Positions 36,736-43,677 of a stretch of DNA of 64,000 nucleotides are shown piece after piece; within the stretch, counting starts at the first letter, position 1; each line of letters opens with the position of its first letter. The DNA comes from an uncultured Alphaproteobacteria bacterium. Lineage in GTDB: Bacteria; Pseudomonadota; Alphaproteobacteria; HIMB59; GCA-002718135. The notes beneath the pieces were generated by a model. The model was not told where the DNA came from, did not search any database, and was given only the letters and a program-made list of their open reading frames with translations. The position numbers and the translations under genes were made by a program. The stretch spans positions 34,949 through 98,948 of the forward strand of contig CACMKW010000005.1 in assembly GCA_902614395.1 (NCBI GenBank). Reading direction: 5' to 3'.

Positions 36736-36819
36736 TTAATAGAAAAAATATATAGTTAAATTTAAAGCAGCAAAGATAAATACTATCGCAATAGCTGCGT
36801 ATAAATTTCTTTTGTTCAT
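36736..36819 (-). CDS. 27-residue membrane microprotein (tentative)
   Basis: Begins MNKRNLYAAIAIVFIFAALN, then a hydrophobic tail ending YFFY: a positively charged N-terminus and one transmembrane helix. Lies directly upstream of, and nearly abutting, the 67-residue gene. The positive-inside layout fits a genuine small membrane protein, but it is short enough to be chance in AT-rich DNA. Confidence 0.35.
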   Translation of the reverse strand: MNKRNLYAAIAIVFIFAALNLTIYFFY

Positions 36820-36863
36820 ATCTATTTATAATTAAAATTATACTTAAAAGTCAAGATACTAAA

Positions 36864-37721
36864 TTAATTTAACATTAATGATTTTAGGAAATCTAAGTTT
36901 TCAATTAATCGTCTTAATTCTTCTGGATCTAGTCCTTTTAAATTTTCTTTAAATAAATTTTGATAGTCTAATGTATCAATACGATCCGTATATATTTCTT
37001 TTAAAGAAATTGTATTTGAATTATCATAATCATAATTCCCAATTAATATTTTTGATAATGCAGGAAATATTAGTGATGTAGTTGTGTAAGTTGCAAATCC
37101 TATGTCTCTGTCTTCGTCTTGTCTTTTGTCAATAAAGGTAAAATAAATAGCTATTCTTGCTGCACGTGTTAATTCTGCTACAGATAATTCATCATCTTGT
37201 GATACATCTAAAAATGAAAAAGTTTCATTAATACAATTTGCAGGATTGCTATCACTATTACATGTTTCAATTAATTGAGAATTCATTAAGCTAATAACTT
37301 CACCATAAATAATTTGAAAGACACTAGGGATTGATTCACATTTTTCATAAATAGAATACTCTGATGAATTTAAAAAAGAATAATCTATACCATCCCAATC
37401 ATCCGGAGCAGTAACCTCAAGTAAATTATCACCATCTTTTTTTAAAAAATAATAATAATTTCCATCTAGTTCACCCCATTTGTAAGCTGACCAATCTTGT
37501 ACCCTTGATGTTTTGGACACATTAAAGCCAACATATGTCTCGTCAATCCACATACTTGTATTATTTGATATTATAAATACTTGATATTCTGCGTCACAAT
37601 CATCACTCCAAATACCTTGCATATCTTTTGGAAAATTATCTTCAAATATTAATTCTGCATTCAGGTGAAATGGTAATAATAAAAAAATACTAAAAATTAA
37701 TTTTACTAAATTATTCTTCAT
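36864..37721 (-). CDS. Secreted protein with two EF-hand motifs
   Basis: A signal peptide covers residues 1-22 (LLPFHLNA). The N-terminal domain (about 25-130) has a cysteine pair (C42/C128) and an aromatic-rich beta pattern. The C-terminal part has two calcium-loop matches: DVSQDDELSVAE (172-183) and DYDNSNTISLKE (231-242), each with acidic or oxygen residues at positions 1, 3, 5 and 12. Its start overlaps the lipoprotein gene upstream by 11 bp, so the two exported proteins are co-translated. No family recognised for the N-terminal domain. Confidence 0.7.
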   Translation of the reverse strand: MKNNLVKLIFSIFLLLPFHLNAELIFEDNFPKDMQGIWSDDCDAEYQVFIISNNTSMWIDETYVGFNVSKTSRVQDWSAYKWGELDGNYYYFLKKDGDNLLEVTAPDDWDGIDYSFLNSSEYSIYEKCESIPSVFQIIYGEVISLMNSQLIETCNSDSNPANCINETFSFLDVSQDDELSVAELTRAARIAIYFTFIDKRQDEDRDIGFATYTTTSLIFPALSKILIGNYDYDNSNTISLKEIYTDRIDTLDYQNLFKENLKGLDPEELRRLIENLDFLKSLMLN

Positions 37722-38220
37722 AAGGCATAACTCTTATTACATCTCCGTAAATAATTACAACTCTTTGCCCATTCGGAAGGGCATTATTATCTCCTTGTAC
37801 AAAAGCTTTTTCTTGATCATTTTGACAATTAGAAGTGTTATTACCACATTCATCAATATTCACTATATATTGGAAGCCATCATGATTACCAATTTTAGCT
37901 TGAATTACTGAACCCATAGCGGCTCCTCCAATAGTTCCATATACTATAGCAATATCTTGACACTTAGTTCCTAAAATTTCTTCTTCTCCACATATTTGAG
38001 AAGCTAAAAGACCTCCTATCATTGCTCCAGCAGTTGCTCCAATCCAATCACTTTCACCTTCAATTTTTACTGGAAGAGATGTTTTAATTGTTCCATATTC
38101 AATATTAGTTATTTTTTGTGCATCAGATTTTTTTACCTTATTTGGAGATGTTGTATTACAAGAGATTAGTGTAAAACTAATTATCAGGGGAATTACCAAT
38201 AATTTTACTAATTTGATCAT
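37711..38220 (-). CDS. Outer-membrane lipoprotein with glycine-zipper (SlyB/17-kDa antigen-like)
   Basis: The lipoprotein signal ends at LISC (C21). A glycine-zipper hairpin follows (WIGATAGAMIGGLLASQ...VYGTIGGAAMGSVIQAKIG), and a C-terminal beta segment (GQRVVIIYGDVIRVMP) matches the SlyB/Rickettsia 17-kDa layout. There are additional cysteines (QIC, TKC, DEC, NC) that could form disulfides. Co-directional and overlapping with the EF-hand protein gene. Confidence 0.82.
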   Translation of the reverse strand: MIKLVKLLVIPLIISFTLISCNTTSPNKVKKSDAQKITNIEYGTIKTSLPVKIEGESDWIGATAGAMIGGLLASQICGEEEILGTKCQDIAIVYGTIGGAAMGSVIQAKIGNHDGFQYIVNIDECGNNTSNCQNDQEKAFVQGDNNALPNGQRVVIIYGDVIRVMPYEE

Positions 38221-38316
38221 TAATTTATAAATTATTATAGTTAAAAATTGTCTAAAATAAGCAATTAATTTTAATAAATCATATAAATTTTATAATAACT
38301 TACTATTTAAATATTG

Positions 38317-39795
38317 ATGAAAAGTGTATTTTTAATTCTTGGAAATCAATTATTCCCACATAAACACCTAAGAAAATATAAATACTCAACTATTTTTATG
38401 TGTGAAAGTTTTGATCTTTGTACTTTTCAAAAACATCATAAATTAAAACTCATTCTTTTTCTGTCCTCAATGAGATCTTATGCCGATGAACTAAAAAAAA
38501 ATAAATTTAAAGTTAATTATATTGATTTAAAAAAGGATTTTAAAATATCCTACGAAAAAAAATTAGAAAATTTTATAAAAAAAAATAAATTCGAAGAATT
38601 AATTTCTTTTGAAATTGAAGATAAATTTTTTGAAAAAAAAATAAGCACCTTATGTAAAAAAAATAAGATTAAATTAACTTTTATACAATCACCCATGTTT
38701 TTAAATTCAAGAGATGAATTTAAAAATTATTTAAGTAAAACAAAAAAACCTTTTATGGCAAATTTTTATAAAATTGCCCGTGCAAAAATAGACATTTTGA
38801 TGGAAAATAATAAGCCCAAAGGTGGAAAATGGAGCTTTGATGAAGATAACAGAAAAAAACTCCCTAAAGATATTAAAATACCAGAAATGATTACTACAAA
38901 AGAAACAAAGCATACAAAAGTTTTAAAACAACAAATAAACACAATTTTTAAAAATCACCCAGGCCAAGTTGATAACTTTTGGCTACCTACAACTTATGAT
39001 GATGCAGTTAAATGGTTAGATTATTTTATTATTAAAAAATTTAATTTATTTGGTGATTACGAAGATGCAGTTGATACTAATAATAACTTTTTATTTCATA
39101 GTGTTCTAAGCCCCATGATTAATTTAGGTTTATTAACACCAGATCTAATAATTGAAAGAGTAAGAAAAGTTGAAAATAAAATTAAAATTAATTCTTATGA
39201 AGGTTATATTAGGCAAATTATTGGATGGAGAGAATTTATTAGGGGAATTTACCAAAATTATGATCAACAATTAGAAGAAAATAATTTCTTTCAACATAAA
39301 AATTCTCTAACTAAAAAATGGTATGACGGTACAACCGGATTAGATCCTTTAGATCACTCAATTAAAAATGCTCAAAAATATGGGTACACTCATCATATTG
39401 AGAGACTAATGGTTTTATGTAACATCATGAACTTATGCGAAATTAAACCTAATGAAGTTTATAATTGGTTTATGGAAATGTTTGTTGATAGCTCTGATTG
39501 GGTAATGTCACCTAATGTTTATGGTATGGGATTGTTTAGTGATGGAGGTATATTTAGTACCAAACCTTATATTTGTGGTTCAAGTTATTTTATGAAAATG
39601 ATGAATTTTAAAAGAGGTAATTGGAATGATATTATGGATGGATTGTATTGGCGTTTTATTGATAAAAATAGAAAATTTTTTCAATCTAATCCACGTTTAA
39701 ATATGATGGTCAATATCTATGATAAAATGAATGCAGAGAGGAAAAATCATATAATAATGAAAGCTAATCAGTTTATTAGTGATAATACCAATTAA
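38317..39795 (+). CDS. Photolyase/cryptochrome of the FeS-BCP (PhrB) family, apparently without the iron-sulfur cysteines
   Basis: DPRP-family DNA photolyase homologue: LILGNQLFPHK at the N-terminus, GWREFIRGIYQ, the GYTHHIERLMVL helix, WVMSPNVYGMGLFSDGG and LYWRFIDKN. In FeS members the segment before LYW carries a Cys-x-x-Cys and an ACPF cysteine; here it is KRGNWNDIMDGLYW (about 433-446) and lacks them. FAD pocket residues appear intact. The track's TTG (38314) is one codon before an ATG at 38317, chosen as start. Presumably repairs (6-4) lesions or acts as a photoreceptor. Overlaps mutT-like gene by 1 bp. Confidence 0.88.
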   Translation: MKSVFLILGNQLFPHKHLRKYKYSTIFMCESFDLCTFQKHHKLKLILFLSSMRSYADELKKNKFKVNYIDLKKDFKISYEKKLENFIKKNKFEELISFEIEDKFFEKKISTLCKKNKIKLTFIQSPMFLNSRDEFKNYLSKTKKPFMANFYKIARAKIDILMENNKPKGGKWSFDEDNRKKLPKDIKIPEMITTKETKHTKVLKQQINTIFKNHPGQVDNFWLPTTYDDAVKWLDYFIIKKFNLFGDYEDAVDTNNNFLFHSVLSPMINLGLLTPDLIIERVRKVENKIKINSYEGYIRQIIGWREFIRGIYQNYDQQLEENNFFQHKNSLTKKWYDGTTGLDPLDHSIKNAQKYGYTHHIERLMVLCNIMNLCEIKPNEVYNWFMEMFVDSSDWVMSPNVYGMGLFSDGGIFSTKPYICGSSYFMKMMNFKRGNWNDIMDGLYWRFIDKNRKFFQSNPRLNMMVNIYDKMNAERKNHIIMKANQFISDNTN

Positions 39796-40172
39796 TGGAT
39801 AAATTTGATGTTGTTGCAGCAATAATAATAAAAGATGATAAATATTTTATTGCGCAAAGAAATAGAAATAAACATATGGGATTAAGTTGGGAATTTCCTG
39901 GAGGAAAAGTTGAAAAAGGCGAAACTTTTGAAATTGCACTTAGAAGAGAAATAAAAGAAGAGCTTAATATAGAGATAAATATTAAAAATAAAATTGGTGA
40001 AGAAAATTATAAAGATGACAAAATAAATGTAAAATTACATTATTTTATATGCTCTCATTTTAATGGTGAAATTATTTTGAATGAACACGAGGACTCGGCT
40101 TGGATTACAAAAAATGAATTTAAAAATTATAATTTTGCTGAAGGAGATAGTGATATTATAAACTTATTATAA
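39795..40172 (+). CDS. mutT: Nudix hydrolase, MutT-like (8-oxo-dGTP diphosphatase)
   Basis: 125 residues. The Nudix box GGKVEKGETFEIALRREIKEEL (G-x5-E-x7-REUxEE) is complete, about residues 36-58. The N-terminal VVAAIIIKDDKYFIAQR and W-EFPGGK match MutT, which removes 8-oxo-dGTP. It is coupled to the photolyase gene by a 1-bp overlap (TAATG), consistent with a joint DNA-damage role. Confidence 0.9.
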   Translation: MDKFDVVAAIIIKDDKYFIAQRNRNKHMGLSWEFPGGKVEKGETFEIALRREIKEELNIEINIKNKIGEENYKDDKINVKLHYFICSHFNGEIILNEHEDSAWITKNEFKNYNFAEGDSDIINLL

Positions 40173-40267
40173 GTCTAATTTTAAAATCCTTTAAAACCTT
40201 AATTTTTCTACTTTTTTTTCAAAAATTTTATTTTCTTTTATTTTAGTGATAAAGACCAACCTCATTT

Positions 40268-40975
40268 ATGAAAGTTGATAAAGACCAAATATCCGCATGG
40301 GGTGTTCATGCCTTCACTGGATCTGGAGCTATACTTGGATTTCTTGCCTTGATATCAATTTTAAATAATGATCAAGTAGGTAGTTTTTTATGGCTTGGTA
40401 TGGCCTTACTAGTGGATGGAGTTGATGGAACATTAGCCAGGAAGGTAGGTGTTGAGGAAAAAGCGCCAAATCTAGATGGAATTATTTTAGATTCCATTAT
40501 TGATTATCTAAATTACGTTATTAATCCAGCTTTAATGATTTACTGGTTTCAGATGGTGCCATCTGGTTTTGAAATGATTTTGCCTGCTCTAATATTTGGA
40601 GTTTCTTTGTACACTTTTATAAACGTTAATATGAAAACAGATGATTATTATTTTCAAGGTTTTCCTGCAGTCTGGAATGTTGTAGTTTTATATTTCTTTA
40701 TATTAAATACAAATGAATGGATAAATCTAGTTGTGATAATAATTTTATTAGTACTAACATTTGTTCCATGGAAGTTTGTTCATCCATTAAGAGTAAAATC
40801 ATTTAGAAATTTGACAATTTTTTTTACTGTTGTTTGGGCAGCAACAACATTACGATTAGTAACAAAATCAGAAATAAACTTAATTATAAATGATACAATT
40901 GTTCTTCTAATATGGTTAATTTGTACGGGTTACTTTATTTATATTTGTTTTCTTAGATCAATTAAAGACTACTAA
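40268..40975 (+). CDS. pcs: Phosphatidylcholine synthase
   Basis: Integral-membrane CDP-alcohol phosphotransferase that condenses CDP-diacylglycerol with choline. Eight predicted helices. The catalytic motif is DGVDGTLARKV...DGIILDSIIDY, with the spacing typical of Pcs rather than PssA/PgsA. N-terminal WGVHAFTGSGAILGFLAL and FPAVWNVVVLY are also Pcs features. 235 residues. Indicates phosphatidylcholine in the membrane if choline is available. Confidence 0.92.
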   Translation: MKVDKDQISAWGVHAFTGSGAILGFLALISILNNDQVGSFLWLGMALLVDGVDGTLARKVGVEEKAPNLDGIILDSIIDYLNYVINPALMIYWFQMVPSGFEMILPALIFGVSLYTFINVNMKTDDYYFQGFPAVWNVVVLYFFILNTNEWINLVVIIILLVLTFVPWKFVHPLRVKSFRNLTIFFTVVWAATTLRLVTKSEINLIINDTIVLLIWLICTGYFIYICFLRSIKDY

Positions 40976-40997
40976 AAGCGTAAGAAATTCAATATTA

Positions 40998-41013
40998 TTT
41001 TGCATATGCAAAA
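40998..41013. promoter_or_regulatory. 16-bp perfect palindrome upstream of the riboswitch leader
   Basis: TTTTGCATATGCAAAA is a perfect dyad starting 23 bp after the pcs stop, with an overlapping second ATGCATAT just downstream. It lies about 65 bp before the first aptamer, so it is placed for a transcription-factor site controlling the leader transcript. A function is inferred from symmetry and position only. Confidence 0.35.
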
Positions 41014-41077
41014 AATGCATATCAAATAAGTATGAAATTCATTTTTAAAAATAAATAAATTTTATTATTAAAATTTC

Positions 41078-41130
41078 ATCGTTCATTTTGAATAATTCAA
41101 AACGGAAGTAAACGAAAGTTGAAGGAACGC
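41078..41130 (+). promoter_or_regulatory. Glutamine riboswitch aptamer, copy 1 (glnA / Downstream-peptide RNA family)
   Basis: Three-stem junction. P1: CGTTC (41080-41084) pairs with GAACG (41125-41129). P2: TTTTGAA (41086-41092) pairs with TTCAAAA (41096-41102). Core strand CGGAAGTA at 41103-41110. P3: AAC/GTT capped by a GAAA tetraloop (41111-41120). 3' strand GAAGGAACGC at 41121-41130. The invariant strands (CGUUCA, GGAAGUA, GAAGGAACGC) are those I know from the glutamine-binding glnA RNA. A second copy starts 14 nt later. Confidence 0.85.
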
Positions 41131-41144
41131 ATGCAAGTTATTAA

Positions 41145-41196
41145 ATCGTTCAATCTGTATTAACAGATCGGAAGTAGGCTAATGCTGAAGGAACGC
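41145..41196 (+). promoter_or_regulatory. Glutamine riboswitch aptamer, copy 2
   Basis: Same architecture and almost the same length as copy 1. P1: CGTTC (41147-41151)/GAACG (41191-41195). P2: ATCTGT (41153-41158)/ACAGAT (41163-41168). Core CGGAAGTA (41169-41176). P3: GGC/GCT around TAAT (41177-41186). Then GAAGGAACGC (41187-41196). P2 and P3 sequences differ completely from copy 1 while pairing is preserved, which is covariation. Tandem aptamers usually sharpen the ligand response. Confidence 0.87.
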
Positions 41197-41231
41197 GGAT
41201 CTTATTATTAATTTCCATAGCTAAGCATGAA

Positions 41232-41260
41232 TTATAACGGATAAGAAAGGTTTGTTATAA
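41232..41260 (+). promoter_or_regulatory. Leader hairpin holding a purine-rich ribosome-binding site
   Basis: TTATAAC (41232-41238) pairs with GTTATAA (41254-41260). The loop contains AAGAAAGG (41243-41250), the best Shine-Dalgarno candidate for the leader ORF at 41263. Nearby, CTCTT (41293-41297) can pair with AAGAG (41308-41312) in the ribosome-binding site of the ATP-grasp gene. Both are candidate expression platforms acting on translation. No Rho-independent terminator is seen in the leader. Confidence 0.4.
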
Positions 41261-41262
41261 CT

Positions 41263-41325
41263 ATGTTTAAAAAGTTAGATAATAAAAAGATACTCTTTTC
41301 AAATCTCAAGAGGCTTACTCCTTGA
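41263..41325 (+). CDS. 20-residue leader peptide ORF, translationally coupled
   Basis: Encodes MFKKLDNKKILFSNLKRLTP, basic and soluble, and ends in TGA at 41323-41325. The A of that stop is the first base of the ATG of the ATP-grasp gene (TGATG), the classic coupling arrangement. It follows the tandem aptamers directly, as in Downstream-peptide RNAs, which precede short ORFs. Could act as a regulatory uORF or as a peptide product. Short, so chance is not excluded. Confidence 0.5.
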   Translation: MFKKLDNKKILFSNLKRLTP

Positions 41326-42731
41326 TGTTTAATGAAATGTATCAATCTGAGTCAGTTATAAGAAATCATTATAACAATATTAATGATTGGTTAGATCAAA
41401 TGACCTCAAAAGTTATTCTTGAAAAGAATGCTGAAGCTGAAACTCATTTTAGAAATATTGGAATTACATTTTCTACAAATAACGAAACTGCAAGAGAAAG
41501 AATTATTCCGTTTGATTTAATTCCAAGGATATTTACCTATACTGAATGGTTAAGATTAGAAAGAGGAGTAATCCAAAGAGCTAAAGCACTTAATGCATTT
41601 CTTGCTGATATTTATAATCAAGGTGAAATAATAAAAGCTAATATAATTCCTAAAGAAATTATTTACAAAAAAAAATCTTTTGAACCTTCAATGTTTGGTT
41701 TTTCCCCTCCTAGAGATATCTATAGTCCTATAATTGGTATTGATTTAGTAAGAACAGGTCCCAATGATTATTTTGTTTTAGAAGATAATTGTCGAACACC
41801 AAGTGGTGTTTCTTACATGCTAGAAAATAGAGAAATAATGATGCGAATGTTTCCTGATTTATTTCATAACAACAGAGTAACACCAATAGATGACTACCCA
41901 ACAAGACTTTTGCAAACCTTGATGAGTTTAGCTCCTATAAAATGTGAAAATCCAGAACCAGTATGTGTGTTACTTACACCTGGTCCTTTAAATAGCGCTT
42001 ATTACGAACATAGTTTTTTATCAGATCAAATGGGTATTGAAATGGTTGAATCAACAGATTTATTTGTTGAAGGAAAATATCTTTATATGAAAACAGTTGA
42101 TGGTCCAAAAAGAGTAGATGTAGTGTATAGAAGAATAGATGATGATTTTTTAGATCCTCTCTGTTTTAATCCTCAATCTGTAATTGGTATTCCAGGAATT
42201 ATGGATGTTTATAGAACAGGTGGTGTCAATATCTGTTCAGCTCCTGGAGCAGGCATAGCTGATGACAAAGCAATTTATATTTATGTACCTGAGATGATCA
42301 AATTTTATTTAGGCGAACAACCAATCTTAGATAATGTTGAAACATGGAATTGCGAAAAGGAACAAGAATTAAAATATGTTTTAGATAATATAAATGAACT
42401 TGTCGTAAAAGAGGTTGATGGATCTGGAGGTTATGGGATGTTAATAGGTCCAAAATCTTCTAAATCCTCTATAGATGAATTTAAAACAAAACTCTCAACA
42501 AATCCAAAAGGATATATAGCTCAACCTCTACTTGATCTTTCATTTTCACCAACACTAATCAAAAATCAAGTTGAGGGAAGAAGGGTAGATTTACGTCCAT
42601 TTTGTTTAATTGGAGAGCAGGCTCAATTAAGTTCTGGTGGTTTAACTAGAGTTGCAATGAATGAAGGTTCGTTTGTTGTAAATTCTAGCCAAGGAGGCGG
42701 TGTGAAAGACACATGGGTTTTAGCTGAATGA
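41325..42731 (+). CDS. Circularly permuted ATP-grasp family protein (CP_ATPgrasp_2)
   Basis: Predicted ATP-dependent amide/peptide ligase. Family motifs: FNEMYQSE at the N-terminus, RIIPFDLIPRIF...EWLRLERGVIQRAKALN, LEDNCRTPSGVSYMLENR, VDVVYRRIDDDFLDP, NAPGAGIADDK-type CSAPGAGIADDKAIY, VVKEVDGSGGYGMLIGP and VDLRPFC. The ORF track starts at TTG 41322; I choose ATG 41325, which overlaps the leader stop and matches the family start. First gene of a three-gene operon with alpha-E and transglutaminase-fold proteins; probably under glutamine riboswitch control. Confidence 0.92.
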   Translation: MFNEMYQSESVIRNHYNNINDWLDQMTSKVILEKNAEAETHFRNIGITFSTNNETARERIIPFDLIPRIFTYTEWLRLERGVIQRAKALNAFLADIYNQGEIIKANIIPKEIIYKKKSFEPSMFGFSPPRDIYSPIIGIDLVRTGPNDYFVLEDNCRTPSGVSYMLENREIMMRMFPDLFHNNRVTPIDDYPTRLLQTLMSLAPIKCENPEPVCVLLTPGPLNSAYYEHSFLSDQMGIEMVESTDLFVEGKYLYMKTVDGPKRVDVVYRRIDDDFLDPLCFNPQSVIGIPGIMDVYRTGGVNICSAPGAGIADDKAIYIYVPEMIKFYLGEQPILDNVETWNCEKEQELKYVLDNINELVVKEVDGSGGYGMLIGPKSSKSSIDEFKTKLSTNPKGYIAQPLLDLSFSPTLIKNQVEGRRVDLRPFCLIGEQAQLSSGGLTRVAMNEGSFVVNSSQGGGVKDTWVLAE

Positions 42732-42740
42732 GGAATAAAA

Positions 42741-43676
42741 ATGTTAAGTAGAACTGCTGAATATCTATATTGGATCAGTCGTTATATGGAAAGAGCTGAA
42801 ACTACAGCCAGGCTTTTGGATGTTGGTTATAGAATGTCTCTTTTTCCAAATCCAAGTGGTTATAATAATGAATGGGAATCAGTTTTATCTGCTGCTGGAG
42901 CAATAGAGGGATATAAAAATAAATATGATACAATTGAACAGAAAAATGTGGAAGATTATTTATTTTTTGATGAAAGTAATCCTTCATCTGTTTACAATTG
43001 TATTCTTAATGCACGAAATAACGCATTAGTAGTTAGAACTTCCTTTACCCCGGAGTCTTGGTTAGCAATTAATAAAACTTATCAAGAGATACTAAATTTA
43101 AAAGAAAAAAAATTTACAAAATCTGATTTACCTGATCTTACTGAGTGGACAATAGAACAAGTAAACTTATTTAGAGGATCATTAAGTTCTTTGCTTAGAA
43201 ATGATGGTTATAATTTTCTTTTTCTTGGTTTATTTATTGAGAGGGCTGATAATTCTGCCAGATTATTAGATGTAAAGTATTTTGTTTTATTACCTAAGCC
43301 TCAATATGTAGGTGGTAATATCGATAATATGCAATGGAGTATATTGCTTCGCTCTTTATCTTCTTTTAGAGCTTTTAGATGGGCATACGATGGTAATATT
43401 ACCGCAACTAAAATTGCAGACTTTTTAGTTTTAAATAATAATTGCCCTAGATCTTTAAGTTTTTGTATTCAGAATATTGTTAAACATTTAACTAACCTAA
43501 CATGCAGTCCAGAAAAAGTTGGAAGAATTTATAATAATTTAAAAGATCTAAATACTAAAATTCAGGAAGAAAAAATAGAAACTATTGTTGAATATGGACT
43601 TCATCAATTTGTAACACAATTTATTAGAAAAATATCTAGTGTTGATAACGAAATACATAAGGAGTTTTTTAATTAA
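42741..43676 (+). CDS. Alpha-E domain protein (DUF403)
   Basis: All-helical alpha-E protein, the constant partner of circularly permuted ATP-grasp ligases. Signature start MLSRTAEYLYWISRYMERAETTARLLDVGY; internal repeat FLFLGLFIERADNSARLLDVKYFVLL; WSILLRSLSSFRAFRW; and LNNNCPRSLSFCI. Conserved ER/RxE residues are thought to mediate an undefined reaction or ligase binding. A strong Shine-Dalgarno (TGAGGAAT) lies before the ATG; 9 bp from the ligase stop. Confidence 0.93.
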   Translation: MLSRTAEYLYWISRYMERAETTARLLDVGYRMSLFPNPSGYNNEWESVLSAAGAIEGYKNKYDTIEQKNVEDYLFFDESNPSSVYNCILNARNNALVVRTSFTPESWLAINKTYQEILNLKEKKFTKSDLPDLTEWTIEQVNLFRGSLSSLLRNDGYNFLFLGLFIERADNSARLLDVKYFVLLPKPQYVGGNIDNMQWSILLRSLSSFRAFRWAYDGNITATKIADFLVLNNNCPRSLSFCIQNIVKHLTNLTCSPEKVGRIYNNLKDLNTKIQEEKIETIVEYGLHQFVTQFIRKISSVDNEIHKEFFN

Positions 43677-43677
43677 T

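Noticed and set aside
43639-43677. Upstream GTG start for the transglutaminase gene
   Set aside because: It would overlap the alpha-E gene by 38 bp and ignore the AAGGAG before the ATG at 43678.
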